From assembly GCF_014898815.1 (NCBI RefSeq), contig NW_026515500.1, forward strand, positions 1,178,001 to 1,242,000: 64,000 nucleotides of DNA, in the 5' to 3' direction. The stretch is from Panonychus citri. Its lineage: Eukaryota > Arthropoda > Arachnida > Trombidiformes > Tetranychidae. The first letter of the stretch is position 1. Each line of letters starts with the position of its first letter. The translations under genes and the position numbers were made by a program. Below, one piece after another: positions 12,612 through 25,147 of this stretch. Under the pieces are notes generated by a model that saw only the letters and a program-made list of their open reading frames with translations, made no database searches and was not told where the DNA came from.

Positions 12612-12617
12612 TTTATA
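12612..12617 (-). promoter_or_regulatory. TATA box of the Fos-like gene, inside a near-CArG sequence
   Basis: TATAAA on the minus strand, 171 bases before the start codon, within CCTTATAAAG. The ten bases differ from an SRF CArG box (CC-AT6-GG) at one position. The spacing suits a core promoter with a leader of roughly 140 bases. SRF binding is only a possibility, suggested by the well known serum response element of vertebrate c-fos. Confidence 0.5.
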
Positions 12618-13060
12618 AGGCGAATTTTTTTTTTGGCGATTCACTTTAGAAAATGTTTCACTTTAGATTCTATTGGTGATGATGATGTAATCACTGTTGA
12701 CATAAAGAAGAAAAGGCATAAAAAATCATCTTCAATATTCTGTCATCAATGAAGGTAGAAAAGAAATTACCATTAATTAGATTGTTTAAAACTGCGATGG
12801 CGAGAAAACATAAGTAAGAGTAAAGGAGAAAAAAAATTCAACACAAATGGCAAAGAAAAAGAAAATGAATTAAGTTAACTAGATTATAAATTCCATGAGA
12901 AAATGAAAGACAGTTAAGTTTTCTATATTTTCTATTAAAACACAATTAAAAAAGAGAGTAATTAAAAAAAAGAAGACAATTAAGGCTTAATCATCAACCT
13001 TTTGATCACAATTAAAGGCTTTTCCTTTCACTTAAATGTTTCTCTTATTACATCAGCCGA

Positions 13061-13067
13061 TGAGTCA
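13061..13067. promoter_or_regulatory. AP-1 site (TGAGTCA) upstream of the Fos-like gene
   Basis: An exact consensus AP-1/TRE heptamer, about 620 bases before the Fos-like start codon and within the 3' flank of the neighbouring DDAH-like gene. It would allow autoregulation by AP-1. A further 15 bases on, GCGCCAAATT (13081-13090) resembles an E2F-type site. A seven-base exact match can occur by chance. Confidence 0.45.
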
Positions 13068-13748
13068 TAGAAAAGAAAAGCGCCAAATTCAAACGTGGAA
13101 ATTAAAATTGTGAAAATAAGTTAATCGAAACAAATTGCGAACAATTTGTTAATTTAATTGACTGATTTGTTAAAGTAAATTTATTTGTTCAATAGTTAAC
13201 CTATTTTTCTTTAAATGAGTAAAAAAAATTCAATTCTTTTAAAGCCCCAATGGTTTTTCAATACAGATAAATGTTACAAGAGAAAAAAAGTTCATTCAAA
13301 GATAATTAAGTTTTCTAATTAGTTGATTGTATAAATAGTAATGATTAAAAGGAACATCAAATTAAGAGAAAAAAATGGAAACAGTTAAATTGTTTGTAAC
13401 CTTTTTCGCTAACAATTAGAACAATAATTTGACAGGTTAACAATGATCGTTAATTTGTAACATTGGAAATCGAAACAAAATTTTGGAATGAGAATCAATT
13501 GTCAATAGTTAATTAAATCTGTCAAATACAATTAGAAATTAGTAATTACAATGTGTAATTAAGATGATTGTATGTGAACCTTGTTGTTTTTATCGTTAAC
13601 TGTGAGAGTAGGTGGATGAGGAAATTGGATCAAAATTTCATGTTCTTCAAGGAGAAATTGATTAAAGTAGATGAAGATGATTATAATGATGATGATGATG
13701 ATGATGATGATCTTGATGAGAGAGAATTGAGTTGATTAATTGATTGTG

Positions 13749-15157
13749 TTAACTTCTTAAACTCCTTTTGTTTGGCTTGTTAACTAGAAGAGCAAGTGAT
13801 GATAGAGATCCTTGAGCTTTACTCAATTCCCACAATTTGATTGGTATCTTTGGATAATCAATTCTTTTCTCAATCAATTCACAACTATTAGGATATTCTG
13901 ATCGATAAAGAAGTGTCCCATTGATAAAGGCCACATTAGCCGCTCCGTTGTCAGGTACCGTTAAAGTTGCATATCTAAAAGTTGCTTCTTGCTCCATTCT
14001 CTTTGGGTTTATAATTGGAAACAATCAAATCAATAAAACAGGTTAAATGGTTCATCATGATAATTATTATTAGAATTATATTGTTGTAATATAATAAAAA
14101 AAGAAGAGGGAAAGATGAGAGAGTGGGAAAAGGTAGAGAGAGAGAGAGAGGGAGGGAGGGAGATGGAAAATGTTAAATTAAGTTGATCAACCCACTCACC
14201 TTGAGGATCTCTCGAGCTTCTGGAGTTGAACTGATACAAATTATATCGGGTCCTGCCATCGACATACACGATTTAAGGTGAATCAGTTTACCTGGAACTC
14301 TAATAGGTGTAACTGGATATTCGGGAAACGCTGCTGCCAAGGCTCGAGCACCCGATTCATTGGTTCGACCGGAAATACCGACAAAAAATTCTTTACCAGT
14401 GAATAGAATGTCACCTCCATCGAGAGTCGCTTTTGGATCGGCTATTTGGATGATCGGTAATTCAAGCTCTTTAACAATTATCGCTCTAATTGTGTCAGTC
14501 TAATTGAATGAGATGAAGAGAAAAAAAAACCAATCAGATACGCAGAAATTAACACAATTAGAGATGATCAAATTTACATAAACACCAAAGAGACAAATAT
14601 TATCAATAGAGATTGAAATCTAATCGGTGTAAGAGGATAAACACCAAGGTATATCCTCTTCAGAATTGTGAGTAATAATTAGAGATAAGATAATTCTAAT
14701 CGATATAGAATAACAATCAAGGGTAACTACAATTATTAATTGATGAAAATTGAGACAATTAAAGTGTTTGTTGAGTGAAAAATGAGAAAATTTTAGAAAA
14801 GGAAGGAAAAAGTGACAACAAGAAAACGGATATTGTTTGGAAAAGAAAAGAGATTTTTGAATTTAGAATTTGAAAATTTACTTCTCTGACTCTGGCCGGA
14901 TGACCTGGTCTACATATCAGGGCGATTCCATTGTAAACAGCGGCTGTATCTTCAACATAAGGTGAATCGGGGAGAGTTTCATCAGCTGGAAGTTCAATTA
15001 CATCGACACCAAGGTTACGAAGGATCTTGGTGAGGTCAACATGTTCCCGACGAGCTTCAGAAAGATTGACCGTTTCAGAGAGACCAATGGCCGAGGAAAA
15101 TGAATCAGGAACTCGTGAAACAATTGCGTAATTATAACGATTAAATGGTTTCGCCAT
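13749..15157 (-). CDS. Dimethylarginine dimethylaminohydrolase-like protein lacking the catalytic Cys
   Basis: Exons 15157-14882, 14499-14200 and 14000-13749, all phase 0, give 275 residues (human DDAH1 285). DDAH hydrolyses asymmetric dimethylarginine, an inhibitor of nitric oxide synthase, to citrulline. Conserved parts run in order: RVPDSFSSA, the SPYVEDTA substrate loop (Glu-Asp pair), CRPGHPAR, LDGGDILFTGKEFFVGIS, GRTNESGA (Arg), and HLKSCMSMAGPD with the catalytic His. The last exon has YATLTVPDNGAANV and ends KAQGSLSSLALLVNK. In active DDAH this end carries the nucleophilic Cys in a T-C-C-S-V-L-I-N-K context; here the aligned residues are S-S-L, with no Cys near. The frame is open throughout, so the protein is expected to be made but should lack the usual chemistry. 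Substrate-binding residues remain, suggesting a binding or regulatory role (inference). A MITE sits 250 bases upstream. Confidence 0.9.
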
Positions 15158-16268
15158 AATGTCAACAGAAAGATGATTAGTTGATCAACAACAATTGAAT
15201 CGTGAACAAAACAAAACTGAACAAAACAAAAACAAAGGAAAACAAAAAACAAAATGAATTCACTGGAAAACAATACAACCGATTTGTGAACCTTTCCAAT
15301 TGAATTGAAGTAACCAAGTAACAGAAAATTTTATGATAAAATGATAACAACCAACTGATTCTCAGGTAACAGTAACATCATCTATCAGTTGAACGGTCAA
15401 CTAACTACAGGGTAGTTCACCAAGTTTCGAACAACTTTTTCTTGAATAATCTTTGTATCTTTGGGAGTTTGGGCTCGATTACTCGGTTATTACATTTTAA
15501 TATCAAGGTCAATTCGGTCATTCGGTTGTGTACCAAAGTTTCAAGGTCATTTCATGGTCAGCATCCGATTTTCAGCCAATGATGAAGCAGAGAATGACCT
15601 TGATATTAAACATGAGAACTGAATATCGGCCGAACTTGTATAACTCGAGTATTGGGTCTGAATACCCAAAGAAAAACGGATTTTGAGGAAAAATTTGTTG
15701 GAAACTTGGTGAATACCCTGTAGAAGAATCAATAAATTGTTACAATTTAGATTCTTGATTGTAGTCGATTTTTTTGATAATTTAATTATTCCGATAATCC
15801 AGTTTTTGTTATCCTTCAATTTGTTTACATCCAAATGATGAGTTGATTACTATTTACAATTTTAATCAGTTGATCAATTTTGTGTTTGAAGCAAATCATA
15901 AATTCAAATGAACAATTTAATGATGATGATGATGATTATTATTATTATTGTTATCATGATTTACTAATCATGTAATTCAAATCAATCTGGATTGTTATGG
16001 TTTCTTTTAAGCTTGGATGATTAAATTTGATACAATTTAAGGTTATTAACTTTTAAATTAAATCTTTTTCTTGTTGATCAATAATAATCAATAATCATGA
16101 TAATTTGAATATAAAGATATTACTATTTGATTAAGAATCAATTTTTCGTGATCAAAATTGTTGAAATTAACTATGAAAAGCGAAACAATTTAATTGATGT
16201 TATGGAAAATATTATCATAAAGAAATAATCAAATAATCGCAATCATTTGCCATCAAATTAAATTAAAT
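15158..16268. other. Region between DDAH-like gene and POMGNT2
   Basis: Besides the MITE, this stretch holds the presumed DDAH promoter (15158-15400), a short ATG/ATT triplet repeat (about 15919-15950) and AT-rich DNA serving as the POMGNT2 3' flank. No further gene seen. Confidence 0.5.
15408..15720. mobile_element. Fold-back MITE with Tc1/mariner-like ends
   Basis: The two ends are inverted copies: CAGGGTAGTTCACCAAG at the left and, on the other strand, CAGGGTATTCACCAAG at the right. Complementarity continues inwards with mismatches for roughly 100 bases (for example TTAATATCAAGGTCA in both arms), so the 313-base element would fold into a long hairpin. Both ends are flanked by TA (15406-15407 and 15721-15722), as expected for Tc1/mariner-type insertion. 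It encodes no transposase; the 95-residue frame at 15547-15834 is simply the right arm read through. Its position 250 bases before the DDAH-like start codon may affect that promoter. Confidence 0.75.
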
Positions 16269-17930
16269 TTATTTTGAACAATTAGCAATCATGAAAGGTC
16301 CTTTTCTTTCATTAAGAATACACCTAATCCATAATGGAAATGATTCCTTACCATTGAATGGTATTGAAAGTGATTCGATTGTTACAATATAACTATGACC
16401 TCTGCCCTCGCCTTCATCGATTAAAATTTCATAATTTAACTTGTTGATTAGTTGATTGTCAGTAAATTCAATATTCCATGGTTTCTTCCAGGTTAATTTA
16501 AATTCAAATGGTTCACCATAAACACAATCAATGTTAATCACTGGACCAGGATAGAAAGGTGATCGTCTTGATTGACTTTGCTCGGAATGGCTTCTCAATT
16601 TTGGAACAATTAACTGATTAAATTGATTAATATCAACAATTGTATCTTGATAAATACGATATAACCAATTTGGATCATAACAGCAAAGATGTGGTTCCAA
16701 TTGTTCATTTAAATCTTTGATTGAACTTTTAATTTCATCTGGAAGACTATTGATTCCACCTAATGAACTTGAATATTCAGGATGCTGAATGGAATTGGTT
16801 AAATTATGATTAACCCATGAAATATAATTAAGATCACGAATTGAAGATAATGTTTTATATGGAGTATAATGATCAGGATTAATTCCAAAGGGAAATATTT
16901 CCACAATAGATGAACCTGGAGGTAGAAAAAGGGATAAAGCTAATGAAGAACCATGAATTCCAATCAGTAGATTAGAACAATAAATTCTCTCAATTAATTG
17001 GACTAGATTATCATTAACGTTCATCTTAATTACTGGTTTAATGTTTTTACTCAATGATCTTATCAATTCGTCTTCGTTTAGAATCAATCGATTGAAAGTT
17101 CGAGAAAGGAAAACACCATTTCCACCCTTTGGACATTCGTTTGGTTTCAATATTGATCGTAATTGATTAGTTAATTTTCCAATGTTCACTTTTTGATTTT
17201 CCGTTATTGGTACAGCTCCTTGTGGCACTTTGAATCCATATTGGTACCAAATTGTTTCCCGATCAAGGCCAATATGAGCTTCCTGGAAGCAAATCAGTTT
17301 ATTAGGATCCATTGATTTGGTGAAAAGTTGATTGAGATTAAATAGTTTCTTGTACAGATCATAATTTCCGGGTATTTCTTTAGGATGAGGCCAATCATCG
17401 TGAAGGAAAAAATTAACTAATTGTTTTGACCATCCAAGTCCATTTAAAGTCCATTTGACCGGTAAAATATCATCATGAAGTAAATGCATCAGATTATCGG
17501 GTTTAAATCGTCCAAAGATTAATGTTGAATCTTTAACAAATCGAACCTCCAATTTAGATGAAAATTGGTGAAAATATTGTGAATCAATGACAACATAATT
17601 TAAATAGAATTGATTATGTCCAGTAAGAGATGAAATTGATATTAAACCAGGACCAAAGGGATTTTCAGGTAGGCCACTTTCTATAGAATCTGGTCCATTT
17701 AGAAATATCCATGAACGATAATTACTTTGGTAACATAAATTAACAGCTCGACATTTACGATTATCAACATTATCACCTGAACACCAGATTGAAGATTGAT
17801 AAGTTTGATTATTGTTGATTAAAGATGAATAATCTTTTTTGATTAGAAAATCAAGAACTTCAATAATGGAGATTGATAGAAATACAATTAGAATAAAATT
17901 TACCAGTCCACTTTCAATTCGAAAGTCCAT
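16269..17930 (-). CDS. POMGNT2: Protein O-mannose beta-1,4-N-acetylglucosaminyltransferase 2 (GT61 family, intronless)
   Basis: The 553-residue protein (human 580) starts at the ATG at 17930; upstream in-frame codons have no ATG. Residues 9-27 form a single signal-anchor helix (GLVNFILIVFLSISIIEVLD), giving a type II ER membrane protein. The GT61 core follows: SIWCSGDN, CRAVNLCYQSNYRSWIF, FGRFKPDNLMHLLHDDILP, GVFLSRTFNRLILNE, and GIHGSSLALSLFLPPGSSIVEIFPFG. A C-terminal fibronectin III-like segment (PVINIDCVYGEPFEFKLTWKKPW to SFPLWIRC) is typical of POMGNT2 and absent from EOGT, its closest relative. The enzyme adds GlcNAc to O-mannose at the start of the core M3 glycan of dystroglycan. The stop codon TAA lies inside an AATAAA hexamer. 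An X-box-like motif lies 293 bases upstream. No introns interrupt it. Confidence 0.92.
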   Translation of the reverse strand: MDFRIESGLVNFILIVFLSISIIEVLDFLIKKDYSSLINNNQTYQSSIWCSGDNVDNRKCRAVNLCYQSNYRSWIFLNGPDSIESGLPENPFGPGLISISSLTGHNQFYLNYVVIDSQYFHQFSSKLEVRFVKDSTLIFGRFKPDNLMHLLHDDILPVKWTLNGLGWSKQLVNFFLHDDWPHPKEIPGNYDLYKKLFNLNQLFTKSMDPNKLICFQEAHIGLDRETIWYQYGFKVPQGAVPITENQKVNIGKLTNQLRSILKPNECPKGGNGVFLSRTFNRLILNEDELIRSLSKNIKPVIKMNVNDNLVQLIERIYCSNLLIGIHGSSLALSLFLPPGSSIVEIFPFGINPDHYTPYKTLSSIRDLNYISWVNHNLTNSIQHPEYSSSLGGINSLPDEIKSSIKDLNEQLEPHLCCYDPNWLYRIYQDTIVDINQFNQLIVPKLRSHSEQSQSRRSPFYPGPVINIDCVYGEPFEFKLTWKKPWNIEFTDNQLINKLNYEILIDEGEGRGHSYIVTIESLSIPFNGKESFPLWIRCILNERKGPFMIANCSK

Positions 17931-19761
17931 CACCTTTACAACTAAACCCAAACAAAAAGATCAAAATCAATCACATTTCTAATTAATTGTGATCATCAAA
18001 ATCTTCAAATATTCAAAGAAAGACAATAGAATTTGTATTCCAAGTAAAATCCTAATCTCCATCTCGCAACTATCAGACTTCAAACGTAAAACCGATTGAC
18101 TGGAAACATCACCAACAATTAAAAAAAGTAAACTGGTTAATTAACATCGACAATTAATCAATTAGACAAGAAGAAAAAAAAAATTCGGTTCAAAAAGATA
18201 AACAAAAACAAATAGAAAACCAGTAACTATGGTAACCGAAAAGAGAAAAAAAAAATCTGAGTCAATCAGTTGTTAGAATCTTTTTGGCGCGATGGTTACA
18301 TTTTACTCTCTGTTTATTTATTTATTTCTCTTCAATTAATTAAATTATCTAAATTGATCACATTGATTAGTGAGAATTTAATTGTGTCAAGTTACTTTGT
18401 AAAGGTTACCTGGTCTATTCTGTTAATTAAAGGTAAGTCTTAAAAGCGATTAATGTGTTTTGTTTTTCTCATCAGAGAGAAACATCAACAACATTTATGG
18501 AAAACCTTTTGTTTTAATTTTGTTTTATTTTCTCTTCCATCGTGATTAAACTAAATTGTTTAATTTATGTTACAGTGATACAATCAATTCTTCATCTAAT
18601 TGTTCCACTTTTAATTATTTATCACAATTTAATGTCTATGAGTTAGACTTTGTCAATCATTGGCTAATTTTTTTCTCTCTCTATATTTTTTCATTTCTCT
18701 ATCAGGTATCAATTTGTTTATTGTGTTTCTTACATTTGAATTGCAAATTACAATCTCAATTCTAATTGTCAACTGAGTGATTACTTTTAATTGTTCCAAC
18801 TTTATTCACCTTTACAATGGTTTCTGTATTGTTTTCCCAATTCCAAGGTTACCCTTTGATTTCAAAATGACCCTCACAAATCCGATTGTTTAAATTAACC
18901 AGTTGATTAACAATTAATCAGGTTAATTTGTTGGTTAAATCAATCATTTTGACATTTGCAATTAATTTCTCAGGTTTGTTATTAGTTTTTAACTGTATAT
19001 TTATAAATAATTTATAGAAATTGTAACAATATCATAACTTATATTGTTTCGGGTTTCAATCACATCTCAACATCAATATTTAAACTTTAACGTTGAAATT
19101 ATTGACTTGATTAAACCCTAGATTAATTGTATTGTTTTGTTAATTGTCACAAATCAATACATTTGCCATATCAGGTGTAGTTATACACATAGAGTATAAT
19201 TTAACTGCGTATAGTTGGCAAACAATAGTTTCAAATCAAATCTAATCATCAATCATTTACATTTCCACCACATTACAGTTTATCAGATGACCTCAAATAC
19301 AAAACTGACCATTGGAAATTACCAACAAAGTAAGTAAACATGAATAAGATTAGTTAATCTAATCCCTTGACATAAATCCAATTCCTAAATTGAAAATCAG
19401 TAACAATTAAAATCTCAAGAGATAAAAATTCATTTTCTTTCTCAAGTTAACTCTCCAAGAATATGTAATAGAAAAGTTGAAATTATATTAATAACATAAT
19501 TGTAACATATCAAATTCTATTAATCTTAATAATTCTTATTCTATTATCGTTATTATTACTATCCTAGGATTTATGTTGGTCATCCCCTGGTCATCTCTAC
19601 TCTTATTTCAATCTGATATTCATCACATTTCAAGTATCACCAATGACTAAAAGATTCCAAGATAATTAAGGTGAGTTTCTGAATGTTCTGAATGAACAAA
19701 TATTTTCACATTCGTTCATCGAATTGAGGAAAAAAATAGAGATGATAATTAGACAGAGGAT

Positions 19762-19798
<37 letters not shown>

Positions 19799-20351
19799 TG
19801 AAGACAGAATCAGACAGATCAACAGAATGGCCTCTTTTTATCATCACCATGATGATGAACATTATGATTACTATAACTACTCTTGCGCTATTCAAACCTC
19901 TCTGTTATTTTTTCCTCCAAAATCTTACTTCATTGGTTTAACATTGTGGAACTGAAAAAAACACTACGATCTTGAAAGAGAGAGAAAAAGACAGAGAAAT
20001 AATCGAATCATCCAAACTAGAGAGACATAGAAATAAACAAAGACAAATTCGAGTCTTTCTCTTTCTCTATCTCTCTTTAGAATTTGTTTATTCCATTTTG
20101 TTTTTAATTAGATGAAGACTTTTTTGTTATTACCTTTTAATTTACCTTTTCTTTATTTATTATCCTCTTTTTGTCTTACAGGTAATTTTTTCATCTCCAA
20201 CAAGTGAATTAAATGTAATCCAAGTGATCAACCATATAAAACTACAATATAAACAATACGTGATGTAATCCAGATTTTGGATCATCACCAAACCTTTACT
20301 GGTTGTTTGATTATATTTCCAACACCATCAACAAGATCAACAATCAACATC
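17931..20351. other. Divergent region between POMGNT2 and the FAM13-type gene
   Basis: 2.4 kb with no supportable exon. The frame at 18556-18765 is low-complexity. An (AG)n tract lies at about 19772-19798 and another purine-rich stretch near 19975-20010. CTTACAG|GTAATT near 20180 looks like a donor from a 5' noncoding exon of the RhoGAP gene, but I cannot fix that gene's transcription start. Confidence 0.45.
18223..18236. promoter_or_regulatory. RFX X-box-like motif upstream of POMGNT2
   Basis: GTAACTATGGTAAC fits the bipartite X-box pattern (GTNRCY, two-base spacer, RGYAAC). It lies 293 bases before the POMGNT2 ATG. About 45 bases further upstream, TTTTTGGCGCGATGGTTAC (18281-18299) contains GTAACCAT on the minus strand joined to an E2F-like GGCGC. 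The match is by motif only. Confidence 0.5.
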
Positions 20352-23300
20352 ATGTCCACTGATGGGTCAAACAGTGGGATTGGTGGTGGTGGTGGAGGAG
20401 GAGGAGGAAGTGAAAGAGGTGCTAGTAATTTTGGTGCTAGTGGTCATGGTGGTTCCATGGTTTCTGTTGGTGGTTTTAATAGTAGCCATGGTGGTGGAGG
20501 AAATTCTGGTGGATCAAATGAGATTTCATCTCATCCATTTGAATCTCAAATTGCTAAGATGAAACGTTTCATCTCATCACCGTTAACACGACGTAAATCA
20601 ACATCTCAGGCATCAACCGAATCAGCTCCTCCGATGATATCTTCATCAACTACCTCATCCTCATCATCATCATCTAAACATTTAACAGAAAATCATCATA
20701 AAATTTTTGGTACACCCATTGAAAAGTTAACCCATCAACGATCATTCAATGAAATGTCATCCTCATCAATATCTCATGGTAATTATGGTTCATCTTCAAC
20801 ATCATCATCTCATCATCTTTCCGCTTCATCATATTCTACCATGAGATCAATGTCCACCTCAGGTTTACCTGGAAGCTTCCTATTCTCATCGTCATCATCA
20901 TCACCACCAACAACAACAACCTCATCATCAGCATCAACCCTGAATTTAGGCCATTCAAGTACCTTAGGACAAGGGACAGTGTTTTCCACCACCACCACCA
21001 ACACAACCACGGGTACATCTTCCTCTAAGAAAGTGATCTATGATAAGGAGGCCACAGTTCCCTTTGTTATTACCCGATTGTGCCATTATATTGAAGATAG
21101 TCAAGGCTTAATGCAAGAAGGATTATTTCGAACCAGTGGAAATGCCAGATTAATCGAGAAATTAAAAACCTCTTTCGATTGTAATGGTGATGCTCCATTG
21201 GAAACTGAAGGTGATATTCCTTCAGCCGCTGCTCTACTTAAGTTGTTCCTTCGAGAGCTTCCGGTTCCCTTGATACCTCAATCAATTCATTGTTTATTTC
21301 TAGATACGGTTCAGGATACACTTAATCGTAAGTTAATTTAATTCCTTTATCCATTTGACAATTTTAATTCTATTATACAAATTAAATCCTCTCAGTGGGA
21401 AGGATTTTCTATTTCTTTATTATCACGATGATGATGATGAGGAGAAATTGTTAATTCTCTCAGTATGATAACTAATCAATTTTAATTGAATTCTGTTAAT
21501 TGCCATTGACAATTTGATTCCTTAATCAATATTTAACCTTTTCTCCTCAATTCTGATCAACAAAACAAGTCAACAATTATCTTTATGTTTATCCTAATCG
21601 CTGATGATTTGGTTAATTGATTTTCAATGATTATGATTTGTGATTTATGTAAATTGAAATTGGTAACTTTTAACAATCAACTAATCAGTTTGTTTCAGCA
21701 CAATGAAAGTTTAAATCAATTTTCATTCTAATGATTACCTTGAATCTTTTTAACAATTATTATTAATAGAAATGATTAATTTACATAATAGATTAATGAT
21801 TTTTTTTTGTAACAACAATTAAACTGATCAGAGTCAAAGACAATCAACAGTTTTAATGATTTACTTTTAAAATCAATTAATTAACTTTGAAATGTTTTCT
21901 GATAATCAAAGGTAATAATTTAAAATTAACTGTTATAACAACGATAAAAGGTCATTTAACTTAATTGTGAAGTTTAAATGGGTTGAACAATTTATATTAT
22001 GTAATGAAATTAGTGGAAACAATGATTACTATTATTATCTTGATTTATTTGATCATCACATGTAATCGGATAATCAACTAATTGTATTCATCACCTAACA
22101 ACCAACTCTTTCCTCTTTGATGATCAAAATAACTAATTAATCGATTGATATTTTTCCCCAACAATTAAAAAGAAAATCAATCGCTTTCTTAATTACCACA
22201 AAAATCTTATATTAGACTTTAAATAATCTGATAAATTCTGATATGGATTAAGATTCAATCAATTTCCAATGTTATTTTTTTCCTACTCAATAGATATCAG
22301 ATTAATCAACTAACCATTTCAATTAAATTGAAACGAATTTAGTTGAATCATGATTAATACAACAATTAACATGGATAATGATTTAATTATCACTATTTTT
22401 CAGATGATAATAACAATAGTTATCAATTGGAAATATATGTTTAATGATAAACTAGTGGTATTGATATTTTCTCATTGATAAATGATAATAATAATAAACT
22501 CAATGATTATTATTGTTTATCACAATTGAATAAAGAAAACATTGATTGAAATCTGATTGAATATCGTAATTCTGGTGATGAATGATGAATCTAATTCTGA
22601 ATCAGGTTCAATTAGCGTTGAATCTGTAATCAAATAATATTTGATAAGAATGTAAACAATTTAATCAATAAATGTAATACCAAGAGTAATTAAAGGTTAA
22701 TCTAATCAAGATAATTGTATATAAAAAAAAAGATATACATATAAGTATAACCATCGTATTAAAAACTAATCAATAAATGTTAACTCTGTAAACAACAAGT
22801 TCATGCTTCGTCTGAATGAATTGATAGTATGGTGATATAAACAATAACATGATGATGATGATGATGATGATGACAAAATTTTCATCATCATTTCTATCAT
22901 GTTGATTATCTTGTCCATGTATTTTTGTGTTATTAATTTAATTGCTCATCTTTCTTGTCATATTTTCATTGTGACCTACTTCCGGTTATCCTTTAGCATC
23001 CTCATCCTACTTTTATCAGTTTCCTTTTATCCTCTTATCATTTTTCATTATTGCTACTTGGCATAAATATGTGTGTATATTTTATATACACAAAGTGCAT
23101 TCTGAGTATTCATATCAATTGTTTGCTGATAATTTTCATATCACCACAAAATTTCATGATTAATTCATTCCAGTTGAATAATCTAACATTCAACTTTAAA
23201 TATTACTTATTAAATTATCTGAATGATTATGATGATTATTTTTTTTCTGCTTTTCCAATTCAATAAAAAGCATAAGATTATCTGATTTATATTCACTTTT

Positions 23301-25147
23301 TTTCATGATGTTTGATTGAAGAATCACAATTGAATCTTTCAATCATTTCATGATTGCAGTTCATGAATTTTATCAGCATTTATAACTATTAACATTCATT
23401 TACTTGTGCTCAGTTTCTTGTATTAATATAATGTAATTATCATCATTTGGCTAATGATTGAGGTTGATTGTTGTTGATAAATTTGTGGATTTATTGATCT
23501 CTCTCTCTTTCTCTCTCTCACTCTGAATATTAATCGATGTTCATGTTTCTCTCATGGATTATGTTCAAAGGTCACGAGATTCATTTTGCTTTAATCTTTT
23601 CAAAGAAAATGACCTTCAATGACATTGAAGATAATCTGAGAAATAATTTCATCAGATTACGATGAGGATTAACATGATGTTTCAATTCTGAATTATTATC
23701 ACTGGGAATGGATGATTAAGTAATAACGATTCCCTATAACCGAGGATAATGAAGAGAGCGAGAGAGAGAGAGATGATTGGGAAGAGTATTTGATGAAATG
23801 AAGATGACGAAGAAAAAAACTCCAATGATCAATGAATAATCTTGACCATTAATCCTTAATTACTTGATTACCTAATGACAATAATGATCAAATCTTTACA
23901 ATTTATATCTGTCTTAATCTAGGCAATTGTTTTCAAACTGAATTAACAGTTATCTTAGTTGGTGGATTTTTTGTTAATATTATTGTTTACATGATAATTA
24001 GCTTAATCATTGATTTTGTTGATTTTTTTAACCGACTAGTCGGTTAACAATTTAATTATTGACTGATTGTAATCAACAACTGTCACACTTTATATATATT
24101 ACAGTTAATTACAGGTTTTTATTATTATCTAATAACAGTTGAATTCAATGTAAATATCAGTTCATCATTGACAGTTTATCAACAATTACTTTCTGACAGT
24201 TAATTGTAAAACTAATCAATACATTTTATTGATTTCCATAATTTTTGTAATGATTAACCTGAGCCAAGAAAACTGTTTATTCATTTTATTATCAACAATT
24301 AACACAATTGATTAGCTTATTTTACCTGTTTAATTGTTGCAATGAAACATAAGAAATGTAATATTATCAACAATTAAATTAAATTAGCAATCTAACCTTG
24401 ACATTGTCTAATTGTTGTTATTCAATCAACTAATTGTGACTCCAATTTTCAAGGTCTCAGTCTAAATCCAGTTAAATTTAAATTACTTCATGATCAGTAT
24501 TTTTCATAATCATTTTCCTGGCATCGGATTGAAAACATGATTAGATTAGTCAATAGATGACATTGTATTTTTTATCCATTCATTTGTTGATTACAATTAA
24601 TCATTTCAATCAAATACGAGTGTGAAGAAAATAATCTAACAGTAACAATTTAAATCCATGTTCCTAATCAACTAAATGAGAAATACGATTAGATTAATTT
24701 GTTTTTGTTTATTCCAATCAACGTGATACATTGTAACTTAAATATTATTGATTTTCACGTAATGATTGTGATTGATTCATTCGTAAAGATTAAGATTTTC
24801 AGTGTTGATTAACTTTGATCAACACAGTTTGATTAACTATTATGTATCTTGTGATTATTATTATTCCAATGATTGATAAATGAAATTGTGATTATCTGAT
24901 TTCTAATATGTGCTAATACAATTGTTACAATTATTATCATTGGAAGAAGAAAACAAAATGAGGTTAATTCATCTTCTTATCATCATCTAGTAAATCATTA
25001 TTTCTATCACAATGGTCAATTATAATCTCTTTTAATAATAGAAAATTAAATGTCACACTGACCATCACAGGTTAATCTCTTTTTCTATTGGTTAATAATC
25101 GCATGATGGACAATGGACAGAGTTAAGATTTCATCATCATCATCATC

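Larger units (their letters stand above)
12442..13748. other. Fos-like promoter and DDAH 3' flank
   Basis: About 1.3 kb between two minus-strand genes. It holds the TATA-like box and the AP-1 site listed separately, purine-rich tracts near 12490-12600, and an ATG-triplet repeat (about 13687-13711) close to the DDAH stop. I see no coding exon. Confidence 0.5.

Noticed and set aside
15547..15834. 95-residue minus-strand frame
   Set aside because: It is the right arm of the fold-back MITE read through by chance.
20813..21018. Minus-strand frames inside FAM13 exon 1
   Set aside because: Antisense shadows of Ser/Thr/Gly repeats in the sense exon.
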